DNA of 64,000 nt from Hirschia sp964352025 (GCA_964352025.1 CAYGPZ010000013.1:1-64000), one strand, 5' to 3'. Shown: positions 8,145 to 17,996, numbered from the stretch's first letter. The notes: generated by a model from the letters alone, not told the origin. Translations and numbers: made by a program.

Positions 8145-9428
8145 TTACGCTCTGCCTTTAGCGCGCCAACCAATGTCGGTTCTATTGAAACCTTCTGGCC
8201 AATCGACCGCATCAACAGCTTTGTACGCGTTGTCGATTGCATGCGTGATCGTATCTGCCAGCGCGGTGACACCAAGAACGCGTCCACCACTTGCGACGAC
8301 TTCGCCATTCTTTTCAGTTGTACCAGCATGGAAAACGACAACACCGTCATTTGTAGCTTCAGCTGCATCAAGTCCTTTGATGACTGAACCTTTGTCATAT
8401 GAGCCAGGATAGCCATTGCTTGCCATGACCACACAAACAGCAGCATCTTCAAAGCGTTCAGGGCGCTGGCATTCTGACAAATCAAATCCAGTGGCACACG
8501 CAAGCATGAGCGGCAGGATTTCACCTTTCATACGCGCCATAATAACCTGACATTCTGGGTCCCCAAAACGACAGTTATATTCGACAACGCGCGGGTTGCC
8601 TTCAGGACCAATCATAAGCCCGACATAGAGTACGCCTGTATAAGGTGTACCAATGTCATTCATGCCTTTAATTGTCGGGTTGACGATTTCTTCCATGACA
8701 CGTTCTTGCATGGCTTCGTCAAGAATAGGCGCGGGGGAATAAGCGCCCATACCACCCGTATTGGGACCCGTATCACCATCGCCCACGCGTTTATGGTCTT
8801 GGGCGCCGGCAAGGGGAATAGCGGTTTTTCCATCGGTCATGACGAAGAAAGAGGCTTCTTCACCCTCCATGAATTCTTCGATGACGAGTTCAGCAGATGA
8901 ATCGCCAAACTGACCTGCTAGCATTTCGTCGATAGACGTCTCAGCTTCTTCGCGAGATTCGGCGATTACCACACCTTTACCAGCGGCAAGGCCGTCAGCT
9001 TTAAGAACGTATGGAGCAGAGAATTTGTCTAGAAATGCTTTTGCTTCACCAGCGTCGGTGAACCGCCCATACTCTGCAGTCGGCACGTTACAGGCTTTCA
9101 TAAGGTCTTTGGAAAAACCTTTAGAGCTCTCTAATTGAGCCGCAGCTTGTGATGGCCCAAATACGGGAATATCTGCTAAGCGGAGTTTGTCTGCGAGGCC
9201 CATAGCCAATGGAATTTCAGGGCCCACGATAACAAGATGTGGGCGTTCATCTTTTGCGAGACGAACTTGGCCTTCAATGTCCTCGGCTTTTATCGGGACA
9301 CATCTGGCAATATTCGCCATGCCGGGATTACCCGGGGCACATAAAATGGAAGTAACTTTAGGGCTTTTGCTAAGCCGCCAAGCTAGCGCATGTTCGCGGC
9401 CGCCGCCGCCGACGATAAGTATTTTCAT
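8145..9428 (-). CDS. purD: Phosphoribosylamine-glycine ligase
   Basis: PurD (GAR synthetase) joins glycine to phosphoribosylamine using ATP, the second step of purine synthesis. The 427-residue protein opens with MKILIVGGGGREHALAWRL, contains the ATP-grasp stretch APYVLKADGLAAGKGVVIA, and has the GARS signature RFGDPECQ. The length is normal. It is divergent from xseA with 166 bp between starts, an arrangement common in alphaproteobacteria. The gap holds a short GCATT/AATGC dyad at 9518-9530 but no recognisable riboswitch. Confidence 0.97.
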   Translation of the reverse strand: MKILIVGGGGREHALAWRLSKSPKVTSILCAPGNPGMANIARCVPIKAEDIEGQVRLAKDERPHLVIVGPEIPLAMGLADKLRLADIPVFGPSQAAAQLESSKGFSKDLMKACNVPTAEYGRFTDAGEAKAFLDKFSAPYVLKADGLAAGKGVVIAESREEAETSIDEMLAGQFGDSSAELVIEEFMEGEEASFFVMTDGKTAIPLAGAQDHKRVGDGDTGPNTGGMGAYSPAPILDEAMQERVMEEIVNPTIKGMNDIGTPYTGVLYVGLMIGPEGNPRVVEYNCRFGDPECQVIMARMKGEILPLMLACATGFDLSECQRPERFEDAAVCVVMASNGYPGSYDKGSVIKGLDAAEATNDGVVVFHAGTTEKNGEVVASGGRVLGVTALADTITHAIDNAYKAVDAVDWPEGFNRTDIGWRAKGRA

Positions 9429-9594
9429 GGGGAAAAGTCATTGGCGCTAGATGGGGCAATCGTCAAGACCAAATTCGAAATTGAGCAGCAAGGAATTTGC
9501 GATATCGAAAACAGGACGCATTTTTAATGCATTGGGCTGTGAATATGGTAAATCTGCGTTTGACCATAAGGGTAGCTTTCTTTAATTAGAAACT

Positions 9595-11286
9595 ATGTCA
9601 GATCTGTTCGATACTCCCAAAACGTCACCGCAAAATTCTTCTGATGAATCTGGTGCATCTAATTCTCAATCAAATGCGCCCGAAATGTCGGTTTCCGAAA
9701 TCTCGACCCGTTTGAAACGAACCGTTGAGGATGCGTATTCCTATGTAAGGGTGCGTGGTGAATTAGGGCGGGTAACATTAGCTAAATCGGGTCACCTGTA
9801 TGTTGATCTAAAAGATGACAAAGCCGTCCTAAATACGATTATGTGGAAGGGGCAGGTGTCTAAGCTTCCGTTCAAACCTGAAGAAGGTTTGGAAGTTATT
9901 GCCGAAGGTCGTTTGTCGACCTATCCGGGGCGTTCAAATTACCAGATGCTGGCCGAGAGTATGCGTCCTGCCGGTGTCGGTGCGCTTATGCAGCTCCTTG
10001 AAGAGCGCAAGAAAAAACTTGCCGCTGAAGGACTTTTTGACACCGAACACAAAAAAGATTTGCCATTCCTACCAGCAGTTATAGGAGTTGTCACAAGCCC
10101 CACTGGTGCAGTCATTAGAGATATTCTGCATCGGGTAAAAGAGCGCTTTCCTGCACATGTTCTTATTTGGCCAGCGCTCGTTCAAGGAGAGTTCGCAGCA
10201 GAACAGGTTGCGGGTGGAGTTCGTGGCTTTAACGCAATTAGTCCTTCTTCGCGAAAACTTATGCGTCCGGATTTGATCATCGTTGCTCGCGGCGGTGGAT
10301 CAGTTGAGGATTTATGGCCGTTCAATGACGAGGCAGTTGTAAGAGCTGTCTTTGAAAGCGAAATACCCGTTATATCAGCGGTTGGGCATGAGACAGATAC
10401 AACTCTGATTGATTTTGTCTCTGACCGTCGTGCGCCAACACCAACGGGTGCAGCGGAAATTGCGCTACCTGTGCGCTCTGAACTTGTAACACGCATTGAT
10501 GGATTGGGGGCACGCGGAAGACGTGGGCTTCAACGTGGTCTAGATACACGCAAAGTCGAATTGCGTGCTGCAGCAGCACAATTGCCCCGCGCTGATTCAT
10601 TGGTTTTAGGTCCGCGACAGCGGCTAGACTATGCAGCTGAAAAGCTGGGCCTAGGCCTGAAAAATATAGTATTGAAAACACAAGCGCGCTTGCAAAAAGC
10701 GGCGGCTGGGCTGCAGCCTATGACATTGCAGCGCGAGATGGTGCGCCGCAAAACAGCCTTAGATACGTTACACATGCGTGCGAGCTTTGCATTGCGCAGA
10801 GATGCAAGCGACCGTTCAAAACAATTGCATGGAATTTATGGACGTTTTCTCGCGAGAGATCCGCGTAATACATTTAGTCGGCGGATGGAAACAGTAGACA
10901 AGGTTTTCCAATTGGCTGGTAAAGCTATGGACCGTTTGATTGAAAAGAAAACGGAAGAGCTGGAAACCATTAATCGTCTATTGTCGTCTGTATCCCACGA
11001 AAATGTACTGGCACGTGGATTTGTTTTGGTGCAGCGCATGAATGGTGAATTGGTTCGCCATGCAGCAAATGTTGATTCATCTGAGCGTTTGAGGCTGCAA
11101 TTTATTGACGATGAAGTACGGGTTACGACAGATGTAAAAGAAACGCAGGAAGCGCCGCGCATTGTTGCGCCTCGCAATGATGAACCAGTTCGAAAGCAAT
11201 TGGGTGGCATAGCGAGCGCGCCTGCCAAAAAAGTGATTAAGCCACCTAATGAAGGTGGAAATGGTGGACAGGGAAACTTGTTCTAA
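9595..11286 (+). CDS. xseA: Exodeoxyribonuclease VII large subunit
   Basis: XseA is the catalytic subunit of exonuclease VII, which degrades single-stranded DNA from both ends as part of DNA repair. The 563-residue protein has an N-terminal OB-fold at about residues 30-130, then the catalytic core with GVVTSPTGAVIRDI and VARGGGSVEDLWPFNDE, then a long helical region. A C-terminal tail of about 60 residues, rich in charged residues and Gly/Asn, makes it longer than E. coli XseA (456). The small subunit gene xseB is not in the window. DUF2093 follows in the same direction, 86 bp downstream. Confidence 0.95.
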   Translation: MSDLFDTPKTSPQNSSDESGASNSQSNAPEMSVSEISTRLKRTVEDAYSYVRVRGELGRVTLAKSGHLYVDLKDDKAVLNTIMWKGQVSKLPFKPEEGLEVIAEGRLSTYPGRSNYQMLAESMRPAGVGALMQLLEERKKKLAAEGLFDTEHKKDLPFLPAVIGVVTSPTGAVIRDILHRVKERFPAHVLIWPALVQGEFAAEQVAGGVRGFNAISPSSRKLMRPDLIIVARGGGSVEDLWPFNDEAVVRAVFESEIPVISAVGHETDTTLIDFVSDRRAPTPTGAAEIALPVRSELVTRIDGLGARGRRGLQRGLDTRKVELRAAAAQLPRADSLVLGPRQRLDYAAEKLGLGLKNIVLKTQARLQKAAAGLQPMTLQREMVRRKTALDTLHMRASFALRRDASDRSKQLHGIYGRFLARDPRNTFSRRMETVDKVFQLAGKAMDRLIEKKTEELETINRLLSSVSHENVLARGFVLVQRMNGELVRHAANVDSSERLRLQFIDDEVRVTTDVKETQEAPRIVAPRNDEPVRKQLGGIASAPAKKVIKPPNEGGNGGQGNLF

Positions 11287-11372
11287 ATCTTTTCTTTGAT
11301 CTGTGCGTTTATTGCCGTATCAAAGCAGTAATGTGAATATTTAAAGCCCTCAGCAGGGTAAAAGGAAATGCC

Positions 11373-11579
11373 ATGTTGTCTTCAGGTTTGCCCGGAGAAG
11401 CAAAAATTAAATATCTGGATGCCGAATTTGAAATCGTAAAAATGGGCAAATTTGTTATCTGCGCGGTGACAGGTGAGAAGATTGAATTGGACGACCTGAA
11501 ATATTGGAGCGTTGATCTGCAAGAGCCTTATGTTGACGCGATCGCAGCCGTAAAACGCTGGAAAGAAAAACAGGGCTGA
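11373..11579 (+). CDS. DUF2093 domain protein
   Basis: This 68-residue protein matches the small alphaproteobacterial DUF2093 family, with the conserved pattern AKIKYLDAEFEIVKMG, FVICAVTG and LKYWSVDLQEPYV. The function is unknown. In other alphaproteobacteria it is commonly found near xseA or lpxK; both are within 4 kb here. AAAGGA lies upstream of the ATG as a ribosome-binding site. A short CCCT/AGGG dyad (11347-11358) precedes it. Confidence 0.88.
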   Translation: MLSSGLPGEAKIKYLDAEFEIVKMGKFVICAVTGEKIELDDLKYWSVDLQEPYVDAIAAVKRWKEKQG

Positions 11580-11655
11580 TAATTTTCGCTCTGTCATTTT
11601 CTGTTCATCGCTTCAATCTAGGTTGAACGTAAATTTATAGATTGGAGCGATTAGA

Positions 11656-12690
11656 ATGGTTGCAAAACTAAAATCCCTGACATTGATATCCAGTTCAATA
11701 GGCATGGGTCTTCTTCTCGCATGTGCACCCGTTGCCGATGTTGAGCCAGCGGTAGAGACGCCAACACCTGTTCTTGCTGAAAACCCGCCAGTTGTTGTCG
11801 AGGAAGTTGTCGAACAATCAATTGATGAGGTCGTTCTTGTACATGAACCATCTGTTCAACCAGTTTATAAATGTTCTGAAACGGCAAAGCAGAGCGGCGC
11901 GATATTTTGTAAATTACCGCCTGAGACTATTGTTTCTTTAAATGACCAGAAGGTTGCTAAGGTTGGTCCGGAAGGACTGGTAGCTATTGGTCTAAAGCAA
12001 AATGCGCCATCTCCAGCTATAATCTCATGGACTGATCAATCAGGTGAAAAAGTTCAAGTCGAGATTCCGGTAGAAAAACGCAATGACAATATACGTAATC
12101 TAACGGGGTTAAATTGCGACAAGGTTGATGCGCGAACGCCCGAACAAAAAAATCACGCAGGCGAATCCTGGGTCAAAAAAGTTGCTGCATTTGCAAACTT
12201 GAATGAACCTGTTTCCAAGAAAATATCTTTTCAGAAGCCCGCAGATGGACCTTATTCCAGTCCATTTGGCCCAACGCGCCATTATTCGGGCGTTTCGGAA
12301 GTCACCGGAAAAACGTGTAAGAAAACCAGTGTCCATCGTGGTTTGGATATGGCGACGCCTGTTGGGACAGATTTGATCGCACCTATGGCTGGAACTGTGA
12401 CACTTGCTGATTCTGATTTATATTATGAAGGTGGGACTATATTTTTTGACCATGGCTATGGGCTTGTTTCCGTCTTTATGCACCTTTCTGAAGTGAGTGT
12501 AGAAGCCGGACAAATTGTTCAAGCTGGCGAAAGATTGGGCGCGACTGGAAATACGGGGCGTTCGACAGGGCCGCACCTTCACTGGGCGATCAAATGGCGC
12601 AATACCGCACGTGACGACCGCAAGGGCGATTTTTATATTGATCCAGCAATCATGCTGGACCTTCCAGAGTGGGAGGCGGTGAGTGAATAA
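11656..12690 (+). CDS. M23 family peptidase lipoprotein
   Basis: The 344-residue product begins with a lipoprotein signal ending in GLLLAC (C23), then a Pro/Val/Glu-rich linker of about 40 residues. The C-terminal third is a peptidase M23 (LytM) domain: HRGLDMATPVGTDLIAPMAG supplies the HxxxD zinc ligands and GPHLHWAI supplies the HxH motif. Both metal motifs are intact, so an active peptidoglycan endopeptidase anchored in the envelope is likely. The middle region (about residues 60-190) has cysteines and no family I recognise. It overlaps the next gene by 8 bp, which implies translational coupling. Confidence 0.88.
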   Translation: MVAKLKSLTLISSSIGMGLLLACAPVADVEPAVETPTPVLAENPPVVVEEVVEQSIDEVVLVHEPSVQPVYKCSETAKQSGAIFCKLPPETIVSLNDQKVAKVGPEGLVAIGLKQNAPSPAIISWTDQSGEKVQVEIPVEKRNDNIRNLTGLNCDKVDARTPEQKNHAGESWVKKVAAFANLNEPVSKKISFQKPADGPYSSPFGPTRHYSGVSEVTGKTCKKTSVHRGLDMATPVGTDLIAPMAGTVTLADSDLYYEGGTIFFDHGYGLVSVFMHLSEVSVEAGQIVQAGERLGATGNTGRSTGPHLHWAIKWRNTARDDRKGDFYIDPAIMLDLPEWEAVSE

Positions 12691-13099
12691 AACGGTTCCT
12701 GATAAAAATTTATCTCCCGCAGAATTTATCTCTCAGATAGAGCATAAAACACGTAAGGCGGATGCCGAGGTTTTGCTCCAATTTATGTCTCGAATATCTG
12801 GATATAAACCCGTGATGTGGGGTACCAGCCTCATTGGGTATGGCGAATACCATTATAAATATGACAGCGGACGTGAAGGTGATTCTTTTAGAATTGGTTT
12901 TTCACCGCGCAAAGCAAATCTCGTTGTTTATATCATGCCCGGATACCAAGACTTTGATGCCTACCTGTCTCGATTAGGTAAGCATAAAATAGGAAAAGCC
13001 TGTCTCTATATCAACAAATTGGCTGATATTGATATGGACGTTTTCGAAGAGCTTTGTATTCGCGGGCTTGAAATAATGGATGAAAAATATCCACGCTAG
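12683..13099 (+). CDS. DUF1801 domain protein
   Basis: The 138-residue cytoplasmic protein matches the DUF1801 (YdhG-like) family, with KPVMWGTSLIGYGEYHYKY and ADIDMDVFEELC as conserved segments. Its biochemical function is unknown. It starts with GTG at 12683 inside the end of the M23 peptidase gene, with GGGAGG seven bases before it. The overlap suggests cotranscription, although the two products share no obvious pathway. Its stop lies 14 bp from the stop of the convergent lpxL-type gene. Confidence 0.83.
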   Translation: MNKTVPDKNLSPAEFISQIEHKTRKADAEVLLQFMSRISGYKPVMWGTSLIGYGEYHYKYDSGREGDSFRIGFSPRKANLVVYIMPGYQDFDAYLSRLGKHKIGKACLYINKLADIDMDVFEELCIRGLEIMDEKYPR

Positions 13100-13113
13100 C
13101 GACGCATTATTGG

Positions 13114-14106
13114 CTACATGACGCCAGCTTGTTTCCACGCTTCTTTGGGCCACCTATTGTGCTGCCAGAACCATTGTTCGGGCGCAGATTTTATTTCGTT
13201 TTCAACCCATGCATTGATTTTGGGAAGTGTGTCTTGAACCGCTTCATCAGCAGTCATGGTCTGATCTGTCCATATCGGCGGAAGAAAAGTCACGGTATAT
13301 CGCGCAGGTCCATTACGTCGGGTCGAAATAGGTAGCAATGGCACTTTATAGCGATGTGCCATACGTGTAGGGCCCGGTGCTGTCATTGCTTCATATCCAA
13401 AAAACGGAATCGGGACGCCTTCATTGTATTTTTGGTCATTCATCAATGCGACGGAACGTTTCTTCATCAGAGCACGCATCAAATCTCGTGTACCAGTTCC
13501 CTTAGCGGCCAGCATATTGACGGAGTTCTGCAGGCGGGCATCGGCAATGCGTTTATCTATGTGAGGATTGTTTGCTGATCTATAAGTGATGACACAGTCT
13601 TTTAGCCGCGAAGTGATGGGCTGTGCCATGACTTCCCAATTTGCCATATGACAGGAAATAATAACACAGGGTTTGCCCATTTCATTGATAGCATCAACGT
13701 GTTCGGCACCTTCAACCATTAGACGAGGATCATCGCCTAACACATTGATTTTATGAACATGTGGAAGCTCGCCAGCGATGTGGCCAAAATTCTCCCACGT
13801 TTTCAAAACACATGCCTCGACCTGTTCATCAGTCCAGTCTGGGAAGGCCATTTTGATATTGCGCGTGGCTGTTCTATGCGGACTTTTACCGATCAATGGA
13901 CCAAGTTTTCGGATAAGTTTAGCACCTTTTATCGATGCTTCCTCAATGTCCATTTTGCCATATCTATTCCAATAGAGATGGTCCCAGCCAAAAGCCTCTA
14001 TGCGCCACTGGACGCGATCTTTAAAAGACGACGTACTATCGATGTAGGTTCGACGTTTGTAGGCTTCTTCTTCTGACGTCTGGTCAGTTTTTTCTTGGGA
14101 AGTCAT
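13114..14106 (-). CDS. Lipid A late acyltransferase (LpxL/HtrB family)
   Basis: The 330-residue protein belongs to the LpxL/LpxM acyltransferase family, which transfers a secondary acyl chain onto Kdo2-lipid IVA at the inner membrane. The catalytic HX4E motif is visible as SCHMANWE, with a second conserved block MNDQKYNEGVPIPFFG. Unlike E. coli LpxL it has no obvious N-terminal membrane helix, as is usual for the alphaproteobacterial form. It is the last gene of the DUF374-waaA-lpxK-lpxL operon and its start overlaps the lpxK stop by 4 bp. Which acyl chain it adds (LpxL or a very-long-chain type) cannot be told. Confidence 0.9.
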   Translation of the reverse strand: MTSQEKTDQTSEEEAYKRRTYIDSTSSFKDRVQWRIEAFGWDHLYWNRYGKMDIEEASIKGAKLIRKLGPLIGKSPHRTATRNIKMAFPDWTDEQVEACVLKTWENFGHIAGELPHVHKINVLGDDPRLMVEGAEHVDAINEMGKPCVIISCHMANWEVMAQPITSRLKDCVITYRSANNPHIDKRIADARLQNSVNMLAAKGTGTRDLMRALMKKRSVALMNDQKYNEGVPIPFFGYEAMTAPGPTRMAHRYKVPLLPISTRRNGPARYTVTFLPPIWTDQTMTADEAVQDTLPKINAWVENEIKSAPEQWFWQHNRWPKEAWKQAGVM

Positions 14107-15107
14107 TTTGAGGATGGCAAATGTGCAAGTAAAGCGGATTTCAAGCGCGCTTCATCAGCAGCTGAATCAAAAGTAATTGTGACAGGTAGGGTGTGAATCT
14201 TGCCGCGTTGATCTTCATCCAGCCGGACATAGTCTTTTTCAGTTGTTATCAAAGTGGCTACACGTGAACGCGCCAGCTGTCTCAAGTAAGATAGATCACC
14301 CTTGGAATATTCATGGTGGTCTGGAAAAGGAATCCCTTCCACGATTTCTACATCTGGAAAGCCAGCAAGTGTATCAAAGAATTTTTCAGGCCGACCTATA
14401 CCTGCAAATGCAATATATTTGCCTGGAGGAGGCGCACCGCGCGGAACAATGCGCGCGCGCATAATAGGGCCAGCAAATCCACCAATTTCAGTTGGAACCG
14501 GACCGTCTCCTAGAAGCACGACAATGTCGGCACGTTGAATGCCTTGTTCAACTGGTTCGCGAAGCGGACCTTTTGGGAAAACAAAAGCGTTTCCAAATGG
14601 TGCCGCAGAATCAATGACCAGAATCGATGCTGATTTCGCCAGAGATGGGTTTTGATAGCCATCATCGAGCAATATGAGATCTACGCCAGCGTGCTCCATT
14701 GCTTCGGCTGTCTGAACGCGATCTTTTCCAATCCAGCTTTCACCCGTTGATGCCATCATCAAAGGTTCGTCACCGACATCGGCGGCTCTGTGCTGATCAA
14801 TGTCAACGCGAACCGGATCTTTGAGCTTGCCACCATATCCGCGAGACAATGTCGCGACGCGTACATTTTCATCTGATAGCAATTGGTCGCGTATGTAGGT
14901 CGTTAGAGGTGTTTTTCCTGCGCCGCCTACAGTCAGATTTCCGATACAAATAACTGGAACGCCAACGGCTTCAGGCTCGGTTTTATCTAGCTTATATTTT
15001 CCAGCCCATGAGTAGACCATGGAGAACGGTGTCAGAAGAGACCGAATCATTGGCGCTGCATGTCGACTAGTTCTATCTCTTTCACGCCAGAAAGCAGGTT
15101 CTTGCAT
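14103..15107 (-). CDS. lpxK: Tetraacyldisaccharide 4'-kinase
   Basis: LpxK phosphorylates the 4' position of the lipid A disaccharide to form lipid IVA, at the inner membrane. The 334-residue protein has the P-loop GNLTVGGAGKTPLTTYI and the family motif LDDGYQNPSLAK, and the N-terminal block PAFWRERDR. The length is typical. It is tightly packed between waaA (3-bp gap) and the acyltransferase gene (4-bp overlap), so it is translated from one polycistronic message with them. Confidence 0.96.
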   Translation of the reverse strand: MQEPAFWRERDRTSRHAAPMIRSLLTPFSMVYSWAGKYKLDKTEPEAVGVPVICIGNLTVGGAGKTPLTTYIRDQLLSDENVRVATLSRGYGGKLKDPVRVDIDQHRAADVGDEPLMMASTGESWIGKDRVQTAEAMEHAGVDLILLDDGYQNPSLAKSASILVIDSAAPFGNAFVFPKGPLREPVEQGIQRADIVVLLGDGPVPTEIGGFAGPIMRARIVPRGAPPPGKYIAFAGIGRPEKFFDTLAGFPDVEIVEGIPFPDHHEYSKGDLSYLRQLARSRVATLITTEKDYVRLDEDQRGKIHTLPVTITFDSAADEARLKSALLAHLPSSK

Positions 15108-15110
15108 ACT

Positions 15111-16397
15111 CTAATCCTCAAGCTGGGTCGTGATGGCATTTAATGTCAGAGCTAACGGTTCATCAACAGCCGAAAAGACAGAATTCACGAGATTCCAGTC
15201 GTATTTCGAGATTGCATCGCTGTTTTTGTCTTGTTTTTCAATCTGTTCTATCCAGAATTGAGCTAATTCTTGGCCAGATTCTCCAATGATGATTGTTTTG
15301 CTTTGCTCTATTGCTTCAATAAGGTCTTTGAAATTGAAGCTGTGTGGTCCCATAAATACTGGTTTTCGAAGCTTTAGCGGTTCAATTGGATTGTGGCCGC
15401 CGACACCTTCTTTGTTAGCGCCGCCAAGGTAAATCCCGTCGGCAAGGTGCATCCATAATCCCATTTCACCAATTGTATCAGCAAGGAGTACTGATGCATT
15501 GTTTTGCATGTTGTCGGACTTACTTCTTTGATCAAATTTGAGGTTTTCATTCTCTAGAATCAGTTTGATTTCATCAGCGCGTTCGGGGTGCCTTGGCACA
15601 ATAATTAGATGTGCGTCGGGAATTGTTTTTTGTATCTCAACAAACGCATCAATGGCGAGTTTTTCTTCAGATGCATGGGTGGACGCAGCCAGTAAAACAG
15701 GGCGGTTTTTGAGTTTGTTCTGCCAGTCAGATAATTCCTGTTTATCGCAGGCTGGCGCGTCTATCGCACGTTTTAAATTGCCAATCGCGTCAACTGATTT
15801 GGAAGAAATAATATCCAAACCGGCTGCTGTTTGTCGGTCCGCTGCTCCGATGAATTGGAAATTGCTGAATATTTTATGTGACGCAGAACGACGTTTTTTC
15901 CAGCTTTCAATCGTTTTTTGGGTCATACGTGCATTCACAAAAAACAGCGATATTTCGTTTCTATTTGCGGTCCGAATTAGGTTTGGCCATATTTCGCCTT
16001 CGGCAATGACGCCAAGGTCAGGTTGCCAATGATCCAGAAATTTTGCGACCGCTCGAGGCCCATCTATGGGGGCCATTTGGTGAATGATGCCGTCGTTCGA
16101 TTTTGCCGTAATCATGTCGGCAGATGTGAGCGTCTGACTGGTAATTAACAAGGTGACGTCTGGAAAATCAAATTGAATTTTTTTGTATAAACTCAATAGC
16201 ATGGACGTTTCCCCCACGCTTGCACCGTGCATCCATATAAGTTTGCCATTTGGACGAGGGATAGGGGATATACCGCGACGTTCAGGTAAACGTGACTCAC
16301 GTTCCTTGCCGGCTTTCAGCCTCTTTTTCAGGACGATATTGCTGAAGGGTTCAAACAACCACGTGGCGATAGTATACCCAAGAAGGCTTAGTGACAT
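15111..16397 (-). CDS. waaA: 3-deoxy-D-manno-octulosonic acid transferase (Kdo transferase)
   Basis: WaaA adds Kdo to lipid IVA from CMP-Kdo at the cytoplasmic face of the inner membrane. The protein has an N-terminal hydrophobic segment (SLLGYTIATWLFEPF), the family motif WMHGASVGE in the acceptor domain, and C-terminal nucleotide-sugar binding motifs including GGANKEGVGGHNPIEPLKL. I chose the ATG at 16397 (428 residues), because the frame's upstream TTG at 16442 would overlap the preceding gene by 35 bp. The number of Kdo units it adds is not visible. Neighbours upstream and downstream are lipid A genes. Confidence 0.94.
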   Translation of the reverse strand: MSLSLLGYTIATWLFEPFSNIVLKKRLKAGKERESRLPERRGISPIPRPNGKLIWMHGASVGETSMLLSLYKKIQFDFPDVTLLITSQTLTSADMITAKSNDGIIHQMAPIDGPRAVAKFLDHWQPDLGVIAEGEIWPNLIRTANRNEISLFFVNARMTQKTIESWKKRRSASHKIFSNFQFIGAADRQTAAGLDIISSKSVDAIGNLKRAIDAPACDKQELSDWQNKLKNRPVLLAASTHASEEKLAIDAFVEIQKTIPDAHLIIVPRHPERADEIKLILENENLKFDQRSKSDNMQNNASVLLADTIGEMGLWMHLADGIYLGGANKEGVGGHNPIEPLKLRKPVFMGPHSFNFKDLIEAIEQSKTIIIGESGQELAQFWIEQIEKQDKNSDAISKYDWNLVNSVFSAVDEPLALTLNAITTQLED

Positions 16398-16407
16398 GGT
16401 TGAATGC

Positions 16408-17154
16408 TTAATCTGATTTAGAATTGGTGTTGGGATAATCAAGAACGTCTAGGCCAGCCAATTCATCAGCGCGGCGCGTGGCATCTCTAAGGCGTTGTTC
16501 TAATTCTTTGCGCATTTCCTCAGCATTGGCTTTGCGTGGCACTTCCATAGGGCCGGTAAAAACAAGGGCACCTTTAGAAAATAGACCCGGCAATACGAGC
16601 CTATCCCATGTCTTCATGCGTTTTGATGGTGCAGCCGAGACTCCCCATAATATAATGGGTGTTCCGGTTAGTTGAGCAATACGGATAGGGCCAAGACCCG
16701 CTTCTTCCCTGGGGCCGCGTGGGCCGTCGGGGGTCATACATACGACACCACCTTTTTTAAGTGCTTTCGTCGCCAGCCTTAGCGCTTCGGTTCCACCTTT
16801 ATTTTTGTCCTTCTTTTTCTTATTCGCAGCAGAACCTCTAATCGGGTTTAGATTTAAGTGAATAGCTGCCTGCGTAACAAATGCACCATCTCGAGATTGA
16901 GAGATTATCATCGAGATCGGGTTTTCTGGCTTTTTCCAGCGAGATGTTATCTTGGCTGGTAGGACGGACATAACGAAGATCCTCGAATGCCACGCCGCGA
17001 CAATAGCACCTTTGTTATTTTCCATATGGTCTTTGAGGATGTCTTCGCCTTCAACATGCCAGCGAGACGTTCGAACCATGAGCGCCATGTAAGCCCATAA
17101 CATCCAGCCCATTATGGTCTGGAGAAATTTAGATCTGAATATAGACTTAATCAT
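16408..17154 (-). CDS. DUF374 lysophospholipid-acyltransferase-like protein
   Basis: The 248-residue protein has an N-terminal hydrophobic helix and the DUF374 motifs: AAWHSRIFV, SQSRDGAFV and TPDGPRGPREEAG, which correspond to blocks of the LPLAT acyltransferase superfamily. Family members lie next to waaA in many alphaproteobacteria and are presumed to act on lipid A or another envelope lipid; the actual reaction is not established. It is the first gene of the minus-strand lipid A operon, so the promoter should lie in 17155-17300, shared with the divergent phosphatase gene. Confidence 0.87.
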   Translation of the reverse strand: MIKSIFRSKFLQTIMGWMLWAYMALMVRTSRWHVEGEDILKDHMENNKGAIVAAWHSRIFVMSVLPAKITSRWKKPENPISMIISQSRDGAFVTQAAIHLNLNPIRGSAANKKKKDKNKGGTEALRLATKALKKGGVVCMTPDGPRGPREEAGLGPIRIAQLTGTPIILWGVSAAPSKRMKTWDRLVLPGLFSKGALVFTGPMEVPRKANAEEMRKELEQRLRDATRRADELAGLDVLDYPNTNSKSD

Positions 17155-17300
17155 ACGCGTTTTACTTGCTCATCGCTGCAGGTTTGCGGAGAGTGGGGCA
17201 GAACATCATCTAGTTTGAGATGAGATACAAGTCTTTACTAGACGATTAGCTACGCGTATGGGCCAATGCGTGACTAAATTACCATTGTGAGGAATGTGCA

Positions 17301-17996
17301 TTGGGTAAGAAACTTAAAGAGCCAAGAGATATTTCAACAACAGAAGGGCGTAAGCTAGCAAATAAGGACCTTATTTGGGGAGACCATGGTTTCCTTCGTT
17401 TGAAGTTCCGGAATCTGCACCAGATTTCTGATGAAATGTATCGCGGCAATCAGCCATCACCAAAGCACATTGCGAACTACGCCAAAGAGCAAGGCATCAA
17501 AACGATTATCAATTTGCGCGGCGCGAGCCCCAAAGGGTATTACGTTTTGGAAAAGGAAGCCTGTGAAGAGCACGGCATTGAATTAGTCGATTTCCAGATG
17601 TTCTCGCGAGATACGCCTACTGTAGAAAAAATTCATGGCGCAAAAGAGCTGTTCGAGAAAATAGCCTATCCGGCATTCATGCATTGTAAGTCGGGCGCAG
17701 ACCGAGCGGGTATTATGTCTGTTCTTTACATGCATTTTCGTCAGGGCCTGCCAATTGAAGAGGCAATTGAACAACTTTCCTTTAAATATCTGCATGTTAG
17801 AGAAGGAAAGACAGGTATGCTGGACTTCTTCTTTGAGCAATATTTAGAGTTTAAGGACGCTACACCAGCAGATGAGACGCCTCTAACCTTCTTGGAATGG
17901 ATAGATGGACCCTATGATAGAGAAGCAGTAAAAGCTGACTTTTTAGCTACGTGGAAAGCAAAAATGGTGGTAGATCGCATACTACGCCGCGAGTAA
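17301..17996 (+). CDS. Cys-based (dual-specificity-type) phosphatase
   Basis: The 231-residue protein contains the protein-tyrosine-phosphatase signature HCKSGADRAG, with nucleophile C129 and R135 (CX5R). MYRGNQPSPKHI and IKTIINLRGA near the N-terminus are typical of bacterial dual-specificity phosphatases. It has no signal peptide or membrane helix, so it is probably cytoplasmic. The substrate could be a phosphoprotein, a nucleotide or a phospholipid-like molecule. Its place between the two lipid A/envelope arms is suggestive only. The start is TTG 17301 with GAGG eight bases upstream; no in-frame ATG is close. Confidence 0.85.
   Translation: MGKKLKEPRDISTTEGRKLANKDLIWGDHGFLRLKFRNLHQISDEMYRGNQPSPKHIANYAKEQGIKTIINLRGASPKGYYVLEKEACEEHGIELVDFQMFSRDTPTVEKIHGAKELFEKIAYPAFMHCKSGADRAGIMSVLYMHFRQGLPIEEAIEQLSFKYLHVREGKTGMLDFFFEQYLEFKDATPADETPLTFLEWIDGPYDREAVKADFLATWKAKMVVDRILRRE

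Noticed and set aside
9429..9594. A purine riboswitch upstream of purD
   Set aside because: The divergent gap has only a short GCATT/AATGC dyad and none of the conserved purine aptamer blocks.
10182..10496. Antisense frame within xseA
   Set aside because: It has no start context or domain pattern, and xseA is complete on the plus strand.
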